A stretch of 64,000 nucleotides of DNA, taken from positions 1 to 64,000 of the forward strand of contig NZ_JAAGWG010000022.1 in NCBI RefSeq assembly GCF_010682065.1, written 5' to 3'. A model generated the notes under the pieces. That model had not been told where the DNA came from. It saw nothing but the letters and a program-made list of their open reading frames with translations, and ran no database searches. The translations under genes were made by a program, and so were the position numbers. Every line of letters starts with the position of its first letter. Within the stretch, counting starts at the first letter, position 1. The DNA is from Blastococcus saxobsidens (GTDB lineage Bacteria > Actinomycetota > Actinomycetes > Mycobacteriales > Geodermatophilaceae). This document shows positions 58,572 to 64,000 of the stretch, piece after piece.

Positions 58572-58687
58572 CTGGTGTCCCTCTCAGCTGGCCGGCGCGG
58601 CGTCAGCGCCCGGGTCGACGAGCCCGAGCGTGACACAGCGCACGGTGCTCCCTGCGACGAGGTCCCCGCTCGGCAGCGTCCCCTGCG

Positions 58688-60076
58688 TCAGCTCCCCAGG
58701 ACCGCTGCCTGTGCGCGCACCGCCCGCACCACGTCCTCGACGGCGGCGACGCTGAAGGCGGAGGCGGAGGCGTCGAGCAGCAGGGACGAGTGAGTCGCCG
58801 GTACGAGCCGGTGGCTGCTGGTGGGGGAGAGCTCCGCCAGGGCGTCCTGGGCGGCGGACCACCCGGCCTGGCGGTCACCTGCGGTGGCGGTGACGACGAC
58901 GAGCGGCGTGCTGCCGATGCCGGGCAGTGCCTGGGCCTGCTCGAAGACCGCGGGGTAGGCAGCCACCTCGTCCCGCTCGGCACGCAGCTGGCGGGTGCTC
59001 CAGTCGAAGGCGCGCATCTGTGCCCGCGCCGCGGCCGGCAGGTCGGCCGGGGCGCCGGAGGTCAGCAGCGGACCGGCGCCCAGTCGCTGCAGGGTGGGCA
59101 GCAGTGCGGTGGCCCTCCGCGCGAGCGAGTACGCACCGGGGTAGTCGGGCAGTGCCGTGAACTGGTGCGGGGTCGAGGAGTCCAGCAGGACCAGACCGGC
59201 GACGTCGTCGGGGTACTGCGCGGCGTAGACCATCGCGTACGTGCCGCCCACGGAGTGCCCGGCGAGCACGAAGGGACCGCGCTCGCCCGCCCGGTTCAGC
59301 AGATCATGCAGGTCGGTCGCCACCTGGACGCCGTCCTTCGGCCCCGGAGCGCTGTCGCTCCAGGCCTGGCCGGCCCGGTCGTAGGCGCACACCCGCGTCG
59401 TCCCGGCGACGGCGGGCTGGACCAGGCCCCAGGCGGCGGAGGTCTCGCCCATCCCACCGAGCAGCACCACGGTCGGGCCGCCGCTGCCGGTGCAGGCCAG
59501 GTGCAGCCGGCGGTCCCCGACGTCGACCAGCTCCCCGGGCATCGAGGGGCTTCCGCCCAGCGCTGTCCGCACGGTCGTCGCGGCGCCGCCGACCGAGGCG
59601 AGCACGAGCAGCACCAGGACGGGGGAGAGCAGCCAGAAGGGGAGCCGGAGGCCGAACGACCGCACCGCACGGTGGATGGTCCAGCCCGCGAGCCCCAGGA
59701 GGAGGGGCGGCCAGAGCCAGCCGGCGGCGGTCAGCGGGCCGTCGCCGGGTGCGAGCACGAGCAGGGCCGTCCCGACAGCGCCCAGCGCTGCCGCCGGTAC
59801 CGCGGCCCAGCGCTGCGGCCGGCCGGTCAGCGTCGTCGAGCCGAGCGCGAGCGCGGCCCAGCCCAGCGCGAGGCCGAGCAGCCCGGTGCCGGTGAGGACG
59901 TGCTCGGGAGCGCCGCCGAAAACACCGACGGTGGCGACTCCGGCAGCGAGCGGCCCGAGGACGGCCGATCCGGCCACCACCCAGGTCAGGCGCCGTGCCG
60001 ATGCCCGGCGGCTGCCGTCCCGGGCGCTCCGGCGCGCAGGCCGGCCCGTCGTCGTGGCGGCGGCTGTGGTGGACAC
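58688..60076 (-). CDS. membrane-anchored alpha/beta hydrolase
   Basis: 462 aa from GTG 60076. Residues 30-175 contain about five membrane helices. An alpha/beta-hydrolase domain follows with TVVLLGGMGETSAAWGLVQ (oxyanion), the nucleophile Ser in LAGHSVGGTYAMVYA, VLLDSSTPHQ (acid) and the His of ATHSSLLLD. Substrate unknown; ester or haloperoxidase-like chemistry is possible at the membrane. CATCGT plus 6 nt precedes the GTG. A 37-bp element shared with the gene at 61579 lies at -32 to -68, which points to common control by the divergent GlxA-type regulator. Confidence 0.87.
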   Translation of the reverse strand: MSTTAAATTTGRPARRSARDGSRRASARRLTWVVAGSAVLGPLAAGVATVGVFGGAPEHVLTGTGLLGLALGWAALALGSTTLTGRPQRWAAVPAAALGAVGTALLVLAPGDGPLTAAGWLWPPLLLGLAGWTIHRAVRSFGLRLPFWLLSPVLVLLVLASVGGAATTVRTALGGSPSMPGELVDVGDRRLHLACTGSGGPTVVLLGGMGETSAAWGLVQPAVAGTTRVCAYDRAGQAWSDSAPGPKDGVQVATDLHDLLNRAGERGPFVLAGHSVGGTYAMVYAAQYPDDVAGLVLLDSSTPHQFTALPDYPGAYSLARRATALLPTLQRLGAGPLLTSGAPADLPAAARAQMRAFDWSTRQLRAERDEVAAYPAVFEQAQALPGIGSTPLVVVTATAGDRQAGWSAAQDALAELSPTSSHRLVPATHSSLLLDASASAFSVAAVEDVVRAVRAQAAVLGS

Positions 60077-60107
60077 GCGACGACGATGTCCGAGGTTCCG
60101 CGACGGC

Positions 60108-60144
60108 GCCAGGACGCAGCGTTGACGATTCCGGACATGCCTCC
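60108..60144. promoter_or_regulatory. conserved 37-bp element, copy 1 (GlxA operator candidate)
   Basis: GCCAGGACGC, GTTGACGAT and GCCT blocks are shared with copy 2 at 61611-61647 (30 of 37 positions identical). It is 31 nt upstream of the hydrolase GTG (60076). It also spans -52 to -16 relative to the predicted start of the GlxA-type gene at 60160, so one bound regulator could activate leftward transcription and repress its own promoter. Confidence 0.65.
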
Positions 60145-60159
60145 CCGTACGGTGGCGGG

Positions 60160-61128
60160 GTGGCTGCCCTCGACGTCGCGGTGGTGACGTTCCCCTCGGC
60201 CCAGATCCTGGACGTGACCGGTCCGCTGGAGGTCTTCTCCAGCGCCGACCACCTGCTGCCGACGGTGGAGTACCGCACGCAGGTGGTGAGCCCGTCGGGT
60301 GGGATGGTGCAGGCCAGCTCGGGGCTGTCGTTCGGGACCACCGCGCTGGCCGACGTCGTGGAGCCGGTCGACACGCTCGTGGTGGCCGGCGGCCGGGACA
60401 TGGACGAGGCGTGCGCGGACGAGGAGCTGCTGGCCCACGTCCGGCGACTGGCGGGCAGCGCCCGGCGGGTCACCTCGGTCTGCTCCGGGGCCTTCGTCCT
60501 GGCCGCCGCCGGGCTGCTGGACGGTCGTCGGGCCACCACCCACTGGGCGGAGTGCCAGCTGCTGGCGAGCGCGCACCCGCAGGTGTCGGTCGACGGTGAT
60601 GCGATCTACGTGCGCGACGGCGACGTGTGGACCTCCGCCGGCGTGACGGCGGGCATCGACCTGGCGCTGGCCCTCGTCGCCGACGACCACGGCGCGCGGG
60701 CAGCGGCGGCGGTCGCCCGGCACCTGGTGGTCTACCTGCGGCGGTCCGGTGGGCAGGCGCAGTTCTCCACGCTGCTCGCCGCGCAGGCAGCGGAGAGCGA
60801 ACCGGTGCGGGAGCTGCTGGCGTGGCTGCCCGACCACCTGGCCGAGGACCTGTCCGTGCCGGCCCTGGCCCGCCGTGTGCACCTGTCGGAGCGGCAGTTC
60901 AGCCGGGTGTTCAAGGCCGAGGTCGGACTGACGCCGAGCGAGCACGTGGAGGGGCTGCGGCTCGAGGCGGCCTGCCGGCTGCTGGAGACCACCGGTCACG
61001 CCGTCGACCACATCGCCCGGACCTGCGGGTTCCGGGTGCCGGAGACGATGAACCGCACGTTCCGGCGGCGGTTGGACACCACCCCGGGGGAGCACCGCCG
61101 GCACTTCGGCCAGTTCGCCGGCCGGTAG
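60160..61128 (+). CDS. GlxA-family regulator (DJ-1/PfpI domain plus AraC HTH)
   Basis: 322 aa from GTG 60160. The N-domain is a DJ-1/PfpI-like fold (LDVAVVTFPSAQILDVTGPLEVF in parts) with VTSVCSGAFVLAAAGLLDGRRATTHW, where the nucleophile-elbow Cys is in VCSG. The C-terminal AraC-type double HTH shows VPALARRVHLSERQFSRVFK and RTCGFRVPETMNRTFRR. GlxA proteins sense small metabolites through the N-domain. TACGGT (60148-60153) plus 6 nt precedes the GTG, giving a leaderless mRNA. The nearby 37-bp elements are its likely binding sites. Confidence 0.92.
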   Translation: MAALDVAVVTFPSAQILDVTGPLEVFSSADHLLPTVEYRTQVVSPSGGMVQASSGLSFGTTALADVVEPVDTLVVAGGRDMDEACADEELLAHVRRLAGSARRVTSVCSGAFVLAAAGLLDGRRATTHWAECQLLASAHPQVSVDGDAIYVRDGDVWTSAGVTAGIDLALALVADDHGARAAAAVARHLVVYLRRSGGQAQFSTLLAAQAAESEPVRELLAWLPDHLAEDLSVPALARRVHLSERQFSRVFKAEVGLTPSEHVEGLRLEAACRLLETTGHAVDHIARTCGFRVPETMNRTFRRRLDTTPGEHRRHFGQFAGR

Positions 61129-61138
61129 CCGTCCGCTG

Positions 61139-61579
61139 TCACCACCCCACCCGCAGATCTGCGAGGACGACGACGGCAAGGAGCGCGGCAGCGACGAAGT
61201 CGACGGTGGCGCAGAACGGGGGCCACCACCGGGTGTTCGCCACGAACCCCGTCCGGTGCTGCCAGAGGTCCTTGAGACCGTGCCCGGCCAGGCCCGCGAC
61301 GAGCAGCCATCCCGACCCGGTCACCGCCACCGCTGCGACGCCCACGAACGCCGCGGCGACACCGGTCTCGACGGCGAGGACCTCGGTCCGCCCGTCGGCG
61401 ACCCCGAACCCGATGTAGACGGCGGCGATGAGCACGAGACCCATGCCGTGGACCGTCGATGGCTGCAGCCAGGGGAAGGCCAGCGGCGAGGCGGCCTGCA
61501 GGATGCCCCCGAGAACTCCCCACGCCACCGGCGTCCTCAGAGCCGTTGGTCGCGTCCTCGTGCGGAGAGTCGTGGGCAC
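61139..61579 (-). CDS. four-helix membrane protein, 146 aa
   Basis: GTG 61579. Four hydrophobic segments: VAWGVLGGILQAASPLAF, GLVLIAAVYIGFGVADG, VLAVETGVAAAFVGVAAVAV and TVDFVAAALLAVVVLADL. The conserved-looking loop GHGLKDLWQHRTGFVANTRWWPPFC sits before the last helix. No functional family is recognised. CAGGCT plus 6 nt before the GTG suggests a leaderless mRNA. Copy 2 of the 37-bp element lies 31 nt upstream of the GTG, exactly as copy 1 lies upstream of the hydrolase, implying co-regulation. Confidence 0.75.
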   Translation of the reverse strand: MPTTLRTRTRPTALRTPVAWGVLGGILQAASPLAFPWLQPSTVHGMGLVLIAAVYIGFGVADGRTEVLAVETGVAAAFVGVAAVAVTGSGWLLVAGLAGHGLKDLWQHRTGFVANTRWWPPFCATVDFVAAALLAVVVLADLRVGW

Positions 61580-61610
61580 GGACCGAGCCTGGGTCAGCAG
61601 CAGCCACGGT

Positions 61611-61647
61611 GCCAGGACGCCGGGTTGACGATCTCGGCCACGCCTGC
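61611..61647. promoter_or_regulatory. conserved 37-bp element, copy 2
   Basis: GCCAGGACGC-N3-GTTGACGAT-N2-CGG then CA and GCCT, aligned without gaps with copy 1 at 60108. It covers -32 to -68 relative to the predicted leaderless start of the gene at 61579, a typical activator position just upstream of the -35. Confidence 0.65.
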
Positions 61648-61671
61648 GCGCGAGCCGGTCCCGCCAGCTCG

Positions 61672-62433
61672 TCAGCTGAAGGTCACGCCGCCGTCCACGA
61701 TGATCGTCTGCCCGGTGATGAACCCGCTGCCTGCGGAGCAGAGGAACGACACCACCGGCGCCAGGTCACCGGGCTCCATCGGGCGTGGGACGGCGCGGTG
61801 TCCGGCGGCCGTCGCCAGATAGTCCTCGTCGTTGAGGGATCGGGTGGCGTCGGTCTCGACGAGCCCGGGCGCGACCGCGTTCACCGTGATGCCGTCCCGA
61901 CCGACCTCGCGCGCGACGCTGCGGGTCAGCGCGATCACCGCGCCCTTGGACGCGGTGTAGTGGGCGAAGTAGGGCACGCCGCTGTGCACGGTGGACGAGG
62001 CGATGTTGACCACGCGGCCTCCGCCCTGGGCCTTCATCGCCGGGTGGACGGCGCGCATGCCCAGCCAGACGCCACGGGTGTTCACCGCCATGACCCGGTC
62101 CCACTCGTCGACCGTGATCTCGGTGAACGGCCGCTTGGCGCCGAGGCCCTGGTAGATGGCCGCGTTGTTGACCAGCGCGTCGATGCGGCCGTGCCGGTCG
62201 AGGACCGTCGTCACCAGCTGCTGCCACGACGTCTCGTCGCTCACGTCGGCCTGCACGTGGGTGATGTCCAGGTCGCCTGGATCGCCGTCGGCCTCGACGA
62301 GGTCGGCCGCGACCACGGCCGCTCCCTGGGCGGCCAGGTGCCGGCTCAGCTCGGCGCCGATGCCGCGCGCGCCGCCGGTCACCAGGACGACCGTGCCGGG
62401 CGCGACGCTGCCGCGCATGTCGGTCGGCTTCAC
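61672..62433 (-). CDS. short-chain dehydrogenase/reductase
   Basis: 253 aa from GTG 62433 (GGGAG five nt upstream); ATG 62418 is a shorter option. Classical SDR: cofactor loop VLVTGGARGIGAELS, VNNAAIYQG, and the catalytic Ser/Tyr/Lys in NIASSTVHSGVPYFAHYTASK. The end is GFITGQTIIVDGGVTFS. The D in VAADLVEAD favours NAD(H). It resembles 3-oxoacyl-ACP/glucose dehydrogenase-type SDRs; the substrate is unknown. Downstream, the region to 61647 contains the second 37-bp element belonging to the next gene. Confidence 0.9.
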   Translation of the reverse strand: MKPTDMRGSVAPGTVVLVTGGARGIGAELSRHLAAQGAAVVAADLVEADGDPGDLDITHVQADVSDETSWQQLVTTVLDRHGRIDALVNNAAIYQGLGAKRPFTEITVDEWDRVMAVNTRGVWLGMRAVHPAMKAQGGGRVVNIASSTVHSGVPYFAHYTASKGAVIALTRSVAREVGRDGITVNAVAPGLVETDATRSLNDEDYLATAAGHRAVPRPMEPGDLAPVVSFLCSAGSGFITGQTIIVDGGVTFS

Positions 62434-62617
62434 ACGCACTCCCGGAGTGGTCGGTCGCTGGACGCGCGGATCGGTGCGGCCCGCGCGAGGGACTTCATAG
62501 CGCACCGGTGTTCCGGGGGCATCCGGGCAGGAACGGCCGGCGACGCGGTGCGACCCCGTGGAGGGCCTGCCGGCCCGACGGCGCAGCGAGCGCTTCCGCC
62601 ATGCCGGGAAGGGGTTG

Positions 62618-63289
62618 TCACCGCCGGGCGGCGATGACCTCCCGGCCCCGGTCGGAGGCGGGGAACCGGTCGATCATCGCGCGCAGCTGCTCGGCGTCGA
62701 CGTCGGCGCCGAAGGGCTCGGTGCCCGGTTCGAGGCGCACGCCCTGCGCGAGAGGGCCGGCGACGACCGGGTCGAAGCCCAGGTCGGAGACGATCCGGGC
62801 AACGGTGTCGAGGTCGGCGGCCTCGTCCCCGGCGATCGCGATCGCCTTCCGGCGGGGATCGCCGGCGGGACGGGCCCCGCCTTCCAGGTCGTGGTAGCCC
62901 ATGTGGTTGAACGCCTTCACCACCCGGGAGTCCGGCAGGAACGCCTGCACGATCTCGCTGGTGGAGGTACGCGGATCGGTGAGGTCGTCGCGGATCCCGT
63001 CGATCTCCCACCAGTAGTTCATCGCGTCGATGACCAGCTTCCCGGCCAGTTCCTGGACCGGGAGCGCGCGGTGCTTGCCCAGCGGCAGGGCGAGGACGAC
63101 GACGTCGGCCTCGAGCGCAGCGGTGGCCGCCGTGGTGGCGGTCGCCCCGGGGACGAGCACCTCGATGGTGAGGGCGATCTTCGCCGGGTGGCCCGAGCCG
63201 GCGATCAGCACGTCGTACCCGGCGGCCACCGCGAGCCGAGCCAGCACGGTGCCGACCTTGCCGGCGCTGAGGATGCCCAGCGTGGTCAT
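62618..63289 (-). CDS. NADPH-dependent F420 reductase-like NAD(P)-binding protein
   Basis: 223 aa from ATG 63289 with AGGAAGGG upstream. The cofactor loop is [18 protein letters not shown], followed by [16 protein letters not shown] and the FNO-type region [13 protein letters not shown] and [14 protein letters not shown]. Members transfer hydride between NADPH and F420 or are related oxidoreductases (FNO/ProC-like). An F420-dependent LLM enzyme elsewhere in the window (37420) fits with an F420-using cell. The bases up to 63332 separate it from uvrA. Confidence 0.87.
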   Translation of the reverse strand: MTTLGILSAGKVGTVLARLAVAAGYDVLIAGSGHPAKIALTIEVLVPGATATTAATAALEADVVVLALPLGKHRALPVQELAGKLVIDAMNYWWEIDGIRDDLTDPRTSTSEIVQAFLPDSRVVKAFNHMGYHDLEGGARPAGDPRRKAIAIAGDEAADLDTVARIVSDLGFDPVVAGPLAQGVRLEPGTEPFGADVDAEQLRAMIDRFPASDRGREVIAARR

Positions 63290-63332
63290 GGATGGCCCTT
63301 CCTGACGGCATGAAGTTGAGCGTTCATCCTCT

Positions 63333-64000
63333 TCAACGGCTCGACGCTGCGGGTGTTCCAGGCACCCCGTCAGAGCTGGCGAGACGCCGCGCGAGGTAGG
63401 GGGCGGTGGCGCTGCCCGGGGTCGTGGCGATCTCGGCCGGAGTGCCGCAGGCGACGACGCGCCCGCCCGCATCCCCACCGCCCGGGCCCAGGTCGAGGAC
63501 CCAGTCGGCGGAGGCGATCGTGTCGAGGTCGTGCTCGACCAGGACCACGGTGTTGCCGGCGTCGACGAGCAGGTGCAGCTGGGTGAGCAGCAGTCTGGTG
63601 TCGGCCGGGTGCAGGCCCGCTGTCGGCTCGTCGAGCAGGTAGAGGGCGTGGCCGCGGCGGGCGCGCTGCAACTCGGTGGCGAGCTTGATGCGCTGGGCCT
63701 CGCCACCGCTGAGCTCGGTCGCCGGCTGGCCCAGCCGCAGGTATCCCAGTCCGACGTCCTGGAGCGTCTGCAGGCTCCGCGCCGCGGCCGGGACGTCGGC
63801 GAGGAACGGAGCTGCGTCGTCGACCGACAGAGCCAGGACGTCGGCGATGCTCCTGCCGCGGTGGAGCACCTCGAGGGTCTCGGCGTTGTAGCGGGCGCCA
63901 TGGCAGGTCGGGCACGGCGCATAGGTGCCGGGCAGGAAGAGCAGCTCGACCGAGACGAAGCCTTCCCCCTGGCAGGTCTCGCAGCGGCCCTCGGCGACGT
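63333..64000 (-). CDS. uvrA: excinuclease ABC subunit A (UvrA-type), C-terminal part
   Basis: 222 codons of the 3' end; the start lies beyond the window edge. From the edge, the C-terminal zinc finger appears as [11 protein letters not shown] and [10 protein letters not shown] (CxxC-x19-CxxC). Then come the ABC signature [15 protein letters not shown], Walker [12 protein letters not shown] and the H-loop [10 protein letters not shown]. The ending [14 protein letters not shown] is family-typical. It recognises DNA lesions in nucleotide-excision repair. Whether this is the main UvrA or a UvrA2 paralogue (lacking UvrB binding) cannot be judged from this part. Leftward transcription runs into the F420 reductase-like gene. 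Confidence 0.93.
   Translation of the reverse strand, partial: VAEGRCETCQGEGFVSVELLFLPGTYAPCPTCHGARYNAETLEVLHRGRSIADVLALSVDDAAPFLADVPAAARSLQTLQDVGLGYLRLGQPATELSGGEAQRIKLATELQRARRGHALYLLDEPTAGLHPADTRLLLTQLHLLVDAGNTVVLVEHDLDTIASADWVLDLGPGGGDAGGRVVACGTPAEIATTPGSATAPYLARRLASSDGVPGTPAASSR

Overview
The window is very GC-rich, gene-dense, non-coding-RNA-poor chromosomal DNA from an actinobacterium. WhiB and DivIVA-type proteins, an F420-type reductase, a LexA box of the Mycobacterium type, an IdeR/DtxR iron box and a DUF222/HNH gene all fit. The mix of a microbial rhodopsin, a 4Fe-4S photolyase, an ATP-dependent ligase and a PolA-like polymerase suggests a sun- and desiccation-tolerant soil actinobacterium such as the Geodermatophilaceae (Blastococcus, Geodermatophilus, Modestobacter). 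That family assignment is inference. Apart from the tail of an IS481-type transposase at the left edge, no mobile element, tRNA or rRNA was seen.

Layout. 1-12 kb: DNA ligase, SOS-controlled DUF222/HNH nuclease, CitE-like lyase, TPR-GGDEF cyclase, then a c-di-AMP (ydaO-type) riboswitch ahead of an exported coiled-coil cell-wall protein, a STAS/MBL/ArsC-like group, a PolA-like polymerase and a TSUP exporter. 12-17.7 kb: a SatD-like autoregulator paired with a membrane protein carrying a pentapeptide VNTR, SelO, a DTE-type rhodopsin and WhiB. 17.7-27.6 kb: haem-degrading-like protein, iron-box-controlled siderophore reductase, Suv3-like helicase, core MetE, patatin, BrkB and DivIVA-like proteins, TetR. 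28.4-37.3 kb: a seven-gene leftward operon in which every junction overlaps (ACAD, TIGR03084, AtuA/DUF1446, carboxyltransferase, biotin carboxylase, acyl-CoA ligase, enoyl-CoA hydratase). Its content matches what an acyclic-terpene or methyl-branched acyl-CoA degradation route needs. A luciferase-like oxidoreductase and an HpaI aldolase are transcribed away from it.

39-49.6 kb: SNF2 helicase, an array of palindromes, a CmtR-like metal sensor coupled to a CDF exporter with a Cys-rich tail, asparaginase with a sugar transporter, a patatin/acyltransferase/GyrI-like run, and a short-chain reductase broken by a frameshift. 49.6-64 kb: glutaminase, a (6-4)-type iron-sulfur photolyase with a nucleotide-sugar-epimerase-like protein and a CPBP protease, small zinc-ribbon and membrane proteins, a glutamine-synthetase-like enzyme, ACAD, and a GlxA-type regulator. 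Near-identical 37-bp elements lie at the same distance from two leftward genes flanking this regulator. The window ends inside uvrA.

A recurring architecture is a -10-like NANNNT hexamer 6-7 bases before an ATG or GTG with no Shine-Dalgarno. At least 16 genes show it, which suggests that leaderless transcripts are common here. It also decides several start codons.
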